From assembly GCF_024832785.1 (NCBI RefSeq), contig NZ_CP116615.1, positions 3,906,001 through 3,970,000 on the forward strand: a stretch of 64,000 nucleotides of DNA. Reading direction: 5' to 3'. The notes below the pieces were generated by a model, which was given only the letters and a program-made list of their open reading frames with translations, had not been told where the DNA came from and did no database searches. Position numbers and translations under genes: made by a program. Every line of letters begins with the position of its first letter. The first letter of the stretch is position 1. This document shows, piece by piece, positions 56,045 to 64,000 of the stretch. The DNA comes from Fontisphaera persica (GTDB lineage Bacteria > Verrucomicrobiota > Verrucomicrobiia > Limisphaerales > Fontisphaeraceae).

Positions 56045-58549
56045 ATGAAAATTAGTCTTGGCGCCAAGATAGCCGGCGGGTTCGCCGGCGTCGTTCTACT
56101 TGGCCTGCTTGTGGGCGGGCTGGGTTACTACAACCTTTCCCGAACCTCCAAAGCCTTGGAAGACGTGGCCCAGCATCGCATGGTGGCCATGAGAATCCTG
56201 GGGGACCTGACCCACCACGCCGACTCGCTGGAAACGGCTCTGGCGGAGCTGCTCAATCCTGATATTTCCCCGGCGGCCGCCCAGGCCGCCTTTCAGGCGA
56301 TTGCGGAAAGCAGGGTTAAAATAAAAGAGGCCGGGCAGCAGTTTGCCGGCCTGCCGCGCACAAAGGAGGAGGAGCAGTTATGGCAGCAGTGGCAGGCCCA
56401 GAACAAGACCTATGAGCAAGCGCTCGAGGAGTGTCTGGCGCTGGCACAAAAATGGGTGGCGCTGGATTTGGGCAATCCCAACCTGCTCCAGGCGAACATC
56501 AATCGTTTCATCGGGGACCATTACGCGGTGGAAATGAAACTCATGGAACGGATGTATGAGGAGCAAAACTTTACTGGCGGCACAGACCACACCGCCTGCA
56601 ATTTTGGCCAATGGATGGCCACCTATAAATCCACCAATCCCGAAGTGCAGCAAATCCTTGCCGCCGTGGCCCAGCCGCATCAGCAATTTCATGCCGCCGT
56701 GAAACGCATTCTGGCGCTGGTGGAAGCGAAGGATGAAGCCAACGCGCTGAGCGCCCGGGCGTATGAACTGGAGAAAGCGGTCAGCGGCACCCTTGAACAA
56801 TTCACCCGCCTTCAACAAATGGCGGACCAGGCGGTGGGGTTGCAGCGGCAATTGACGGATAATTTCCACAGCCGTTGCCAGCCGGTGCAGGCAGCGGCGC
56901 TGGCTTCGTTGCAGCAATTGCAGCAGCTTGGCCAGAAATTGAGCGGCGAAGCGGCGGCGGCGGCCATCGCCCAGGCCCGGACGGCAAAAATGGTAGCTGT
57001 GGCGGCTCCCCTGCTGGCGTTGGTGGTAGGCGCGTTGCTGGCCTGGGTCATCACTCGCATGGTGACGCAGCCCTTGCGGCAGGGCATGCAACTGGCCACG
57101 CGCATGGCCACCGGCGATTTGACCCAGACGCTGGCCGTGCAGCGTTCCGATGAACTGGGGGCCTGGGCGCAGGCGATGAACTCGATGGTCATTGGGTTGC
57201 GCAAGAGCCTCAAGCAGGTTTCCGAAAACTCCACGGCCGTGGCTGGCACCGCGCAGGAGCTGAGCGCCACCAACCAGCAGGTCAGCGCCAATGCCGAGGA
57301 AACCTCCACCCAGGCGCAGGTGGTGGCCAGCGCCTCCGAGCAGATTAGCAAGAGCGTTTCCACCGTGGCCACCGCCGCCGAGCAGATGAGCGCGAGCATT
57401 CGGGAAATCGCCCGGCAGGCCGTGGATGCCGCCAAGGTGGCCGGGGAGGCGGCGCGCATGGCGCAGGAAACCAACCAGACCATCAGCCGCCTGGGGGCCA
57501 GCAGCGCGGATATTGAAGAAGTCGTGCAGGTCATCAACACCATCGCGGCGCAAACTAATTTGCTGGCGCTTAATGCCACCATTGAGGCCGCTCGCGCCGG
57601 CGAGGCCGGCAAGGGCTTTGCGGTGGTGGCCAACGAGGTGAAGGAGCTGGCGCGCCAGACGGCTCAGGCCACCGAGCAAATCAGCCGCAAAATCAATGCC
57701 ATCCAATCGGATGCCACCGCCTCCGTCCAGGCCATTCAGGGCATCAGCGAGGTCATCCGGAAGATTGACCAGATTCAAACGGTCATTGCCAGCGCTGTGG
57801 AGCAACAGGCCGCCACCACCAATGAAATCACGCGCAATGCCACCGAAGCCGCCCGCGGCAGCCAGGAAATTGCCCGCAACATTGCGGGTGTTTCGCAGGC
57901 GGCGCGCGACACTTCGCAGGCCGTGACCGGTGCGGCGGCCGCCACCATGGAGCTGGCCCGGCTGGCCACCCAGTTGCAGCAGGTCGTGCAGCGCTTCAAA
58001 CTGGATCTGGCCAGCGCCCGCGCCGAAGCCCCGGCCGGCGAGCCGGCCGCCTCCGCTCCCGACCCCGCCACGCCCCGCGCGCTCCTGGTGTGGGATGCCA
58101 AAACCATGGCCACCGGCGTGCCCGAGGTGGACGCGCAACACCAGGAATTGATTGCCCGCCTCAACCGCCTCCACGAGGCCATTCGCCGCTGTGCCGGCCC
58201 CGAGGAAGTGCAGCCCATGCTTCAGTTTTTAGGGGAGTACGCCCAGCGGCACTTTGGCGATGAAGAAGCCGTGATGGAGAAGCGCCGCTGCCCGGCGCAT
58301 CAGGCGAACAAGGCCGCCCACCGGCGGTTTCTGGAGCAATACACGCGGCTGGTGCAGGAGTATGAGCGCAAGGGCGCCAGCCTGACGGTGCTCAATCAAT
58401 TGCGGGAAATGACGGAAAACTGGCTGGTCAATCACATTCTGAAGGTGGATACACAGCTCCGTCATTGCGGCGGCAACGGCTCCTGCCACGTGCAGGGCAA
58501 CGGCCACGGCCATCACCACCCGGAAACGGCGTCAGCGGCCCGCCATTGA
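56045..58549 (+). CDS. Chemoreceptor with extracytoplasmic CZB domain and C-terminal hemerythrin
   Basis: 834 residues. TM1 about 7-29 and TM2 about 316-340 enclose an extracytoplasmic helical domain that contains a CZB zinc signature: His159, Cys185 in CNFGQW, His212 and His216 (HQQFH), matching the published spacing except Val at one hydrophobic position. HAMP about 341-395, then the MCP signalling domain with the tip [25 protein letters not shown]. After a proline/alanine linker a bacteriohemerythrin domain (about 685-805): His699, His736, Glu740, His759, His797, Asp802 are kept, but the seventh ligand position is Asn755, with His752 nearby. A tail [13 protein letters not shown] follows. 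Probably couples metal and oxygen or redox sensing to taxis. No che genes in the window. The stop overlaps the convergent coaX by 18 bp. Confidence 0.93.
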   Translation: MKISLGAKIAGGFAGVVLLGLLVGGLGYYNLSRTSKALEDVAQHRMVAMRILGDLTHHADSLETALAELLNPDISPAAAQAAFQAIAESRVKIKEAGQQFAGLPRTKEEEQLWQQWQAQNKTYEQALEECLALAQKWVALDLGNPNLLQANINRFIGDHYAVEMKLMERMYEEQNFTGGTDHTACNFGQWMATYKSTNPEVQQILAAVAQPHQQFHAAVKRILALVEAKDEANALSARAYELEKAVSGTLEQFTRLQQMADQAVGLQRQLTDNFHSRCQPVQAAALASLQQLQQLGQKLSGEAAAAAIAQARTAKMVAVAAPLLALVVGALLAWVITRMVTQPLRQGMQLATRMATGDLTQTLAVQRSDELGAWAQAMNSMVIGLRKSLKQVSENSTAVAGTAQELSATNQQVSANAEETSTQAQVVASASEQISKSVSTVATAAEQMSASIREIARQAVDAAKVAGEAARMAQETNQTISRLGASSADIEEVVQVINTIAAQTNLLALNATIEAARAGEAGKGFAVVANEVKELARQTAQATEQISRKINAIQSDATASVQAIQGISEVIRKIDQIQTVIASAVEQQAATTNEITRNATEAARGSQEIARNIAGVSQAARDTSQAVTGAAAATMELARLATQLQQVVQRFKLDLASARAEAPAGEPAASAPDPATPRALLVWDAKTMATGVPEVDAQHQELIARLNRLHEAIRRCAGPEEVQPMLQFLGEYAQRHFGDEEAVMEKRRCPAHQANKAAHRRFLEQYTRLVQEYERKGASLTVLNQLREMTENWLVNHILKVDTQLRHCGGNGSCHVQGNGHGHHHPETASAARH

Positions 58550-59299
58550 CGGGTGGTGCGCCAGCCAGGTCAAGCGCAGCCCCTCGAGCGTCAGGTGGGG
58601 CAGGACCGCCTGGATTTCTGGCAATCCTTTGGCCATGAGGGCCGCGTAACCGCCCGTTGCCACCACCGGCAGGCGGCGGCAGCCCAACTCTTTTTTCAAC
58701 TCGCGGATGAGCTCGCGAATCAGCCCCCGATACCCATGCACGGCGCCAATGCGCATGGCTTCCTTGGTGCTTTTGCCCACGGCCCGCCGGACATCCCGGA
58801 TGGTGATGCGCGGCAACAGCGCGGTTTTTTCGTGCAGGTATTCCGTCATCGCCGCCAGCCCCGGCGCAATGATGCCGCCGATGTAATCGCCCCGGGCGTC
58901 CACCACATCAAAGGTGACGGCGGTGCCAAAATCCACCACCACCACCGGTGCGCCCACCAGCACTTTGGCCGCCAGCGCATTGGCCAGGCGGTCGGCGCCA
59001 ATGGTATGCGGCCGCGGATAGCGTATGCCCACTCCGCGCAGTGTGCGGTGATTCAATTCCAGGACCGCGTTGACCCCGGCCGCCGCCGCCAGGGCGCGCA
59101 TCGCGGGGGTGGCGGCGGGCACCACGCTGCAGACACCAAGGCCCGCGGGCACGTGCCGGCCCAACCAACGGCGCAATGTCCGTTGCGCGGCCGGTTCGCC
59201 CAGGCCGCGGGTGGCCACGTCCATGGCGCGCCGCACCCGCTGCGCATCCGCCAGGCCCAGGTGAGTATGGGTGTTGCCAATGTCGGCCAGTAGAATCAT
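58532..59299 (-). CDS. coaX: Type III pantothenate kinase
   Basis: 255 residues. First step of coenzyme A synthesis by the ASKHA-fold, K+/NH4+-dependent isoform. Motifs: [12 protein letters not shown] near the N-terminus, [37 protein letters not shown], and [12 protein letters not shown]. Start 59299 ([10 protein letters not shown]) is set by the ATP-binding motif. It lies 7 bp after birA in the operon nadC-birA-coaX. Its end overlaps the convergent chemoreceptor gene by 18 bp. Confidence 0.95.
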   Translation of the reverse strand: MILLADIGNTHTHLGLADAQRVRRAMDVATRGLGEPAAQRTLRRWLGRHVPAGLGVCSVVPAATPAMRALAAAAGVNAVLELNHRTLRGVGIRYPRPHTIGADRLANALAAKVLVGAPVVVVDFGTAVTFDVVDARGDYIGGIIAPGLAAMTEYLHEKTALLPRITIRDVRRAVGKSTKEAMRIGAVHGYRGLIRELIRELKKELGCRRLPVVATGGYAALMAKGLPEIQAVLPHLTLEGLRLTWLAHHPSMAGR

Positions 59300-59306
59300 G
59301 GAAAAC

Positions 59307-60302
59307 TCAAGAACCCAGCATGACATCCCCGCCAATGATGCGCTCCAGCCGCCCGCGAGGGTTGCGCAACAGGAGCGCGCCATCATGGTCCAGCCCTTCG
59401 GCGCGGCCTTCGATGCGGCGCTCGCCTTGGAGGATGACCACGCGCTGGCCCAGCGTGCGGCAATGGCGGCTCCATTCCTCGGCTACAGCATCAAAGTGCC
59501 CGGAGGTCACGCGGGCATAATCGGTGTCCAGCTCGCGCAATAGTTCCGCCGCCAGTTCCGGGCGGGGGATGGGCCGGCCGAGGACCTGCCGCAAGGAGGT
59601 GGCCACCCGCCGGAGCTCCGGCGGAAAATCGGCCTCCGCCAGGTTCACATTCACCCCGATGCCGATGATGAGGTATTTGATTTTGTCCAGCTCCGCCCCC
59701 ATTTCGGTGAGGATGCCGGCGGTTTTGCGGCCGTCCAGGAGCAGGTCATTGGGCCATTTGATGTCCGGCTCCAGGCCGGTGACGCGATGAATGGCGCGCC
59801 GCGCGGCGGTGGCGGCGGCAATGGTCAATTGCGTGGCGGATTGCGGCGTGAGCCGCGGGCGCAACACCACCGAAAACCACAGGCCCAGCCCCGGGGGGGA
59901 GGCCCATGCGCGCCCCATCCGGCCGCGGCCGCGGCTTTGTTTTTCGGCAAAGACCACCACGCCCTCCTCCGCGCCGTCGCGTGCGAGGCGGTCGGCCAGG
60001 TCATTGGTGGAATTGGTTTCCTGGAACACCCGGATGTCGCGCCCGATGATGCGGGTGGAGCCCAGACGCGATTTCAAATCATCGCCGTACAGCCGGTCCG
60101 GCGCGCTTAACAGACGGTAGCCGTGATGTGGGCTGGCCTCGATGTCAAAGCCCAGCGCGCGCAAGGCTTCAATGCGCGCCCAGATGGCGGCGCGGGTCAC
60201 CTTCAGGCGCGCGGCCAGGTCGGCGCCTGATACGGAACCTTCCTGCGCCTGGCGCAGGGCGGTCAGGATGGCGGTATCCAGTGCGGAATCACTGCGGCTC
60301 AT
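59307..60302 (-). CDS. birA: Bifunctional biotin-protein ligase / biotin operon repressor
   Basis: 331 residues. An N-terminal winged-helix domain (VSGADLAARLKVTRAAIWARIEALRALGF) is present, so it may also repress transcription. Central ligase domain with GRGRMGRAWASP (biotinyl-5'-AMP loop), KWPNDLLLDGRKTAGIL, and GIGVNVN; a C-terminal SH3-like domain follows. Attaches biotin to acetyl-CoA carboxylase. ATG 60302 (MSRSDSALDTAIL) overlaps the end of nadC by 14 bp, supporting coupled translation. No biotin synthesis gene is in the window. Confidence 0.95.
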   Translation of the reverse strand: MSRSDSALDTAILTALRQAQEGSVSGADLAARLKVTRAAIWARIEALRALGFDIEASPHHGYRLLSAPDRLYGDDLKSRLGSTRIIGRDIRVFQETNSTNDLADRLARDGAEEGVVVFAEKQSRGRGRMGRAWASPPGLGLWFSVVLRPRLTPQSATQLTIAAATAARRAIHRVTGLEPDIKWPNDLLLDGRKTAGILTEMGAELDKIKYLIIGIGVNVNLAEADFPPELRRVATSLRQVLGRPIPRPELAAELLRELDTDYARVTSGHFDAVAEEWSRHCRTLGQRVVILQGERRIEGRAEGLDHDGALLLRNPRGRLERIIGGDVMLGS

Positions 60303-61212
60303 GTTCAGGTCTGGAGACCGGCGCGCGTCGCCGGCTTGCGGGCTGGTTAAACCCCGGCGCCGGGGCAAAGTCAAGCGCCACATCCACCGCTGGCGCGGAG
60401 TGGGTCAAGGCTCCCACACTGATGAAATCCACACCTGTCCGCGCGATGGCGCGCACCGTCCGCAGCGTGACGCCCCCGCTGGCCTCGGTCCGGGCGCGGC
60501 CGGCCACGCGGCGCACGGCCGCCCGCAACTGGCGCGGTGTCATGTTGTCCAGCAAAATGAAATCCACCCCTGCTTCCACGGCTTCCTCCACCTGCGGCAG
60601 GGTGTCGGCCTCCACCTCCACCTTGAGGTGGGGGTAGCGGGCGCGGGCGCGCTGGACGGCGCGCACAATGGGCCGGGGGCCTTCCTGGGCCAGCGCCGCC
60701 AGATGATTGTCCTTGATGAGGACCATGTCATGCAGCCCCAGGCGGTGATTGCTGCCACCGCCGCAGGCCACGGCATATTTCTCGAATAGGCGAAGCCCCG
60801 GAGTGGTCTTGCGGGTGTCCAGAATTTGCGCGCCGGTGCCGCGCACGGCCTTGACGAAGGCCGCGGTGAGCGTGGCAATGCCGCTGAGGCGCTGGACGAA
60901 GTTGAGGGCCACCCGCTCGGCGGTGAGCAGCGCCCGCGCCGGGCCGGTAATCTCCATGAGTACCGCGCCGCGTTTCACCGCCTGGCCATCGCGGGCGTGG
61001 CATTGGATGCGCATCCCCCGGTGCTGGCTTTGAAAAGCCAGCCGGGCCGCCTCCAGCCCGCACACCACCAGCGGCTGCCGCGCCTTCATCCAGGCCCGGG
61101 CCTGCAACGCGGGAGGCACCACCGCCAGGGAGGTCACATCGCCCGGGCCTACATCCTCTTCCAGCGCGCGGCGCACGGCTTCGCGCCAGACTTTTTCCGG
61201 CACCTGTCGCAT
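60289..61212 (-). CDS. nadC: Nicotinate-nucleotide pyrophosphorylase (quinolinate phosphoribosyltransferase)
   Basis: 307 residues. Makes nicotinate mononucleotide from quinolinate and PRPP in NAD synthesis. Motifs: EEDVGPGDVTS at the N-terminus, LNFVQRLSGIATLT, ILDTRKTTPGLR, CGGGSNHRLGLHDMVLIKDNH, EVEADTL, and ISVGALTHS. Starts the nadC-birA-coaX operon, a cofactor cluster. About 30 extra basic/proline-rich residues at the C-terminus overlap birA. nadA and nadB are not visible. Confidence 0.96.
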   Translation of the reverse strand: MRQVPEKVWREAVRRALEEDVGPGDVTSLAVVPPALQARAWMKARQPLVVCGLEAARLAFQSQHRGMRIQCHARDGQAVKRGAVLMEITGPARALLTAERVALNFVQRLSGIATLTAAFVKAVRGTGAQILDTRKTTPGLRLFEKYAVACGGGSNHRLGLHDMVLIKDNHLAALAQEGPRPIVRAVQRARARYPHLKVEVEADTLPQVEEAVEAGVDFILLDNMTPRQLRAAVRRVAGRARTEASGGVTLRTVRAIARTGVDFISVGALTHSAPAVDVALDFAPAPGFNQPASRRRAPVSRPEHEPQ

Positions 61213-61314
61213 GAGGGCATCTTGGGGCAGGAGGCTGCCGCCGAAAAGGGGAAAAGTGCGGTCATGGCGGGGAGGCCCGGATGACCGGCTGCTGCCTGCC
61301 GGATTTCGCTGGCC

Positions 61315-64000
61315 TCAGGGCGACTCGGGTTCTGCCGCCACGCCGGCCGCGGCCGGCAAATCTTCCTCCACCGGCCTTGGCGCTTCGGCGGCGTGTTCGC
61401 GGGCCAGGAGCAGGTAGAGCGACGGAATCACCAGCAGGGTGAAAATCGTGCCCAGGAACATGCCCGCCACCACCACAATGCCAATGGAATTGCGTGCCGC
61501 CGCCCCCGCGCCGGTGACCAGCGTGAGCGGGAAATGGCCGCATACCGTGGCGGCGGAGGTCATGAGGACGGGACGCAGCCGCACCATGGCGGCTTCGCGC
61601 ACGGCCTGGGCCTTGGTGCGCCCGCGGCGTTGCAATTCGTTGGCGAATTCCACAATCAAAATGCCGTTTTTGGAGACCAGCCCCACCAGCGTGACCAGGC
61701 CAATTTGCGAGTAAATGTTCAAGGTGGTGGTCCAGCCTTTGGTCCAGAAGGGCGTATTCGGGTCCGGCATCATGAGGAAGGTGAAGGTCAACGCCCCAAA
61801 CATGGCCAGCGGCACCGAGCCCAACAGGATGACAAACGGGTCGCGGAAACTGTTGAACTGCGCGGCCAGCACCAGAAAAATCATCACCACCGCCAGCCCG
61901 AAGGCGGGCAGAAACTTGCTGCCCTCCACCCGCAGTTGGCGGGACTCGCCGGTGTAATCCAGTTTGTACCCCTGCGGCAGGATTTGCGCCGCCTCCTTTT
62001 CCAGAAAGGCCAGGGCTTCCTCGAGCGGCCGGATGGCCACGCCGCTGATTTTCACCGCGTTGAACTGCTGGAAACGGTTGAGCGAGCGCGGCCCGTTTTT
62101 GGTTTTCAGCTCGGCCAGGGTGCTGAGCTGAATCAACTGCCCCTGCGGGCCGCGGATGTACACGCTTTCCAGTTGCTCGGCGGTGAGGCGCTCCACGCGC
62201 CGGGCCTGGGGGATGACCTTGTAGCTGCGGCCGTCCAAGCTGAAGCGGTTGACATAATTGCCGCCCAGCAACGTGCCGAGGTCCGCCCCCACCTGGGCCA
62301 GATTCAGCCCCAGCGCGGCCACCTTCTCGCGGTCCAACTGAATCTCCACCTCCGGCTGGTCAAACTTGGTGTCAATAATCGGCGGGAAGGCAAACATGCC
62401 GCTCTGGGCCGCCTTGTCCCGCAGTTGCTCCGCAAATTGCAATATGACCTCCGGCTCCGCCGTGGAGGCGATGACCATTTCCACCGGAAACGTCCCCCCG
62501 CCGGGGAGGGCCGGGGGCGTGACCGCCATGGCGCGAATGCCGGTCACCCGGTCAAAACTGGCCTGCACTTCCGGCAACACTTCAAAGACCGTGCGCTGGC
62601 GCTGCTCCCATGGCTTGAGCACCAGCCCGGCAAAGCCGTTGTCCGGAAAGGTGACCTGAAAGGACTGCGCCGCCTCGGGGATTTTCATCATGTCCCGATT
62701 CAAAGCCTCGGTGTAAAACACCGTCTGGTCAATGGTGGCATTGGCCGGGGCTTCAATGATGCCAAAAATCACGCTTTGGTCCTCCATGGGAGCCAGCTCC
62801 TTGGGGGACATTTGGAACATGGGAATGGCCAGCAGGCTCAGGCCCCCCCACAGCAGGTACACCGCCGCCCGATTGGCCAGCGTGGCATCGAGCACCCGGC
62901 CATAGGCCTGGCGGAGGCGGTCAAACAGATGATTGACCGTGCCGCACAAGCCCCGCTCCTCGCGGTCCGGCCGGAGCAGCTTGGAGGACATCACCGGCGA
63001 GAGCGTCAGCGCCACCACCCCCGAGATGAACACCGCCCCCGCCAGGGTGAAGGCAAACTCGCGAAAGAGCGAGCCGGTCAGCCCGCCTTGCAGGCCGATG
63101 GGCGCATAGACCGCCGCCAGGGTGATGGTCATGGCGATGATGGGACTGACCAGCTCCCGCGCCCCCAGCAGGGCCGCCTCCTTCGCGCTGCGGCCTTCGC
63201 GGACGTGGCGCTCCACGTTTTCCACCACCACAATGGCATCGTCCACCACCAGCCCCACCGACAACACAATGGCCAGCAGGGTCAGCAGGTTGAGCGTGAA
63301 GCCCATCACCTGCATGAGAAACGCCGCGCCAATGAGGGAAATCGGGATGGCCACCAGCGGCACCAGCACCGAGCGCACCGAGCCGAGAAACAAAAAGATG
63401 ACCACCGCCACAATGGCGAGAGTTTCGGTCAGTGTTTTGAGCACTTCCCGAATGGCCTGCTCGATATACTCGGTGGCGTCGTAAGCGATGTGCCCCTGCA
63501 AGCCGGTGGGCAAATCTTTTTGAATGGAGGCCATCTCCGCCCGCACCCGCCGGATGACCTCCAGGGAATTGGCGTTGGGCAGCACCCAGACCCCGATGAA
63601 CACCGCCTGCTGGCCCGTGAACCGCACCTCCGCCTCGTAGTCCTCCGCGCCCAGCACCACGTCGGCCACGTCCCGCAGCCGCACGAGCCGGTCGCCGCTT
63701 TGTTTGACGACGAGGTTCTTGAACTCCTCGACGGAGCGCAAATCGGTGTTGGCGGTCAGATTCACCTGCACCAGCGCGCCCTTGGTGCGGCCCACGGCGG
63801 AAAGGAAATTATTGGCCGCCAGCGCCTCGCGCACTTGATAGGGGGTCAGGCCATGGGCCGCCAGGCGGTCCGGCTTGAGCCAGATGCGCATGGCAAAGGT
63901 GCGCCCGCCCAGGATGTCGGCGCGCTGCACGCCGCTGATGGCGGAAAGGCGCGGCTGCACGACACGCACGAGGTAATCGGTGATTTGATTGGCGTCGAGC
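61315..64000 (-). CDS. RND efflux transporter, AcrB/MexB type (5' end beyond window)
   Basis: About 895 C-terminal residues are visible of the usual 1040; the N-terminus lies past position 64000. Proton-driven inner-membrane pump of a tripartite efflux system. Visible: porter-domain motifs (ITDYLVRVVQP, ISGVQRADILGG), the TM4 proton-relay pair Asp-Asp in VGLVVDDAIVVVENVERH, a second large periplasmic loop, and the C-terminal half with GLVSKNGILIVEFANELQ and GAGAAARNSIGIVVVAGM. The tail after the last TM is short (AEAPRPVEEDLPAAAG...). The membrane-fusion partner would lie upstream, outside the window. Confidence 0.95.
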   Translation of the reverse strand, partial: LDANQITDYLVRVVQPRLSAISGVQRADILGGRTFAMRIWLKPDRLAAHGLTPYQVREALAANNFLSAVGRTKGALVQVNLTANTDLRSVEEFKNLVVKQSGDRLVRLRDVADVVLGAEDYEAEVRFTGQQAVFIGVWVLPNANSLEVIRRVRAEMASIQKDLPTGLQGHIAYDATEYIEQAIREVLKTLTETLAIVAVVIFLFLGSVRSVLVPLVAIPISLIGAAFLMQVMGFTLNLLTLLAIVLSVGLVVDDAIVVVENVERHVREGRSAKEAALLGARELVSPIIAMTITLAAVYAPIGLQGGLTGSLFREFAFTLAGAVFISGVVALTLSPVMSSKLLRPDREERGLCGTVNHLFDRLRQAYGRVLDATLANRAAVYLLWGGLSLLAIPMFQMSPKELAPMEDQSVIFGIIEAPANATIDQTVFYTEALNRDMMKIPEAAQSFQVTFPDNGFAGLVLKPWEQRQRTVFEVLPEVQASFDRVTGIRAMAVTPPALPGGGTFPVEMVIASTAEPEVILQFAEQLRDKAAQSGMFAFPPIIDTKFDQPEVEIQLDREKVAALGLNLAQVGADLGTLLGGNYVNRFSLDGRSYKVIPQARRVERLTAEQLESVYIRGPQGQLIQLSTLAELKTKNGPRSLNRFQQFNAVKISGVAIRPLEEALAFLEKEAAQILPQGYKLDYTGESRQLRVEGSKFLPAFGLAVVMIFLVLAAQFNSFRDPFVILLGSVPLAMFGALTFTFLMMPDPNTPFWTKGWTTTLNIYSQIGLVTLVGLVSKNGILIVEFANELQRRGRTKAQAVREAAMVRLRPVLMTSAATVCGHFPLTLVTGAGAAARNSIGIVVVAGMFLGTIFTLLVIPSLYLLLAREHAAEAPRPVEEDLPAAAGVAAEPESP

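Overview
The window is GC-rich bacterial chromosome, most likely from Verrucomicrobiota and probably from the Limisphaerales/Pedosphaera side of that phylum. This is an inference from gene content, because there is no rRNA gene to confirm it. The clues are a Tat-exported Gfo/Idh/MocA oxidoreductase, a formylglycine-type sulfatase, sugar-phosphate isomerase/epimerase family genes, very large secreted proteins built from lamin-tail, CotH and Ig-like modules, a C-terminal module ending in FYR, and many starts without a Shine-Dalgarno sequence. I found no rRNA, tRNA, CRISPR array, insertion sequence or integrase.

Layout. 1-3.2 kb: mfd (C-terminus cut by the window edge). 3.4-17 kb: export and polysaccharide genes, namely a Tat oxidoreductase, a 1948-residue CotH/LTD/Ig protein, a UVR-motif protein, a sodium-sugar symporter divergent from a GH51 arabinofuranosidase, and a membrane-anchored CotH protein. 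17-22.3 kb: a YyaL/DUF255-type thioredoxin-fold protein and leuS. 22.7-24.5 kb: a REC-histidine kinase translationally coupled to a NarL-type regulator. 24.7-32.7 kb: a sulfatase, an uncharacterised EF-hand membrane protein, a secreted protein with head-like repeats and a phage-fibre-like tip, and a beta-helix lipoprotein. 32.8-37.4 kb: a tight five-gene cassette for a CDP-linked, C-methylated 6-deoxyhexose. 37.5-40.2 kb: the most accessory-looking part, with a second NarL-type regulator, a structured intergenic island, and an orphan Mu-gp28-like terminase. 40.3-54 kb: hisF, an MsbA-like exporter, a methyltransferase, a secreted protein, a PIG-L deacetylase, gatB, a GIY-YIG protein paired with an ABC-2 permease, a NUDIX hydrolase, a TIM-barrel isomerase and a membrane pyrophosphatase. 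54-64 kb: an apiosidase-like hydrolase, a chemoreceptor with three potential metal sites, the cofactor operon nadC-birA-coaX, and an RND efflux pump cut by the window end.

Together the genes suggest a free-living heterotroph that degrades sulfated and arabinose- or apiose-containing polysaccharides with secreted enzymes, decorates its surface with an unusual sugar, and senses metal and/or oxygen through a composite receptor. The observations most worth following up are the chemoreceptor (extracytoplasmic CZB zinc domain, cytoplasmic hemerythrin domain with one ligand changed, His-rich tail), a nested inverted-repeat element ending in a T-tract at 38464-38590, and the orphan terminase beside it.
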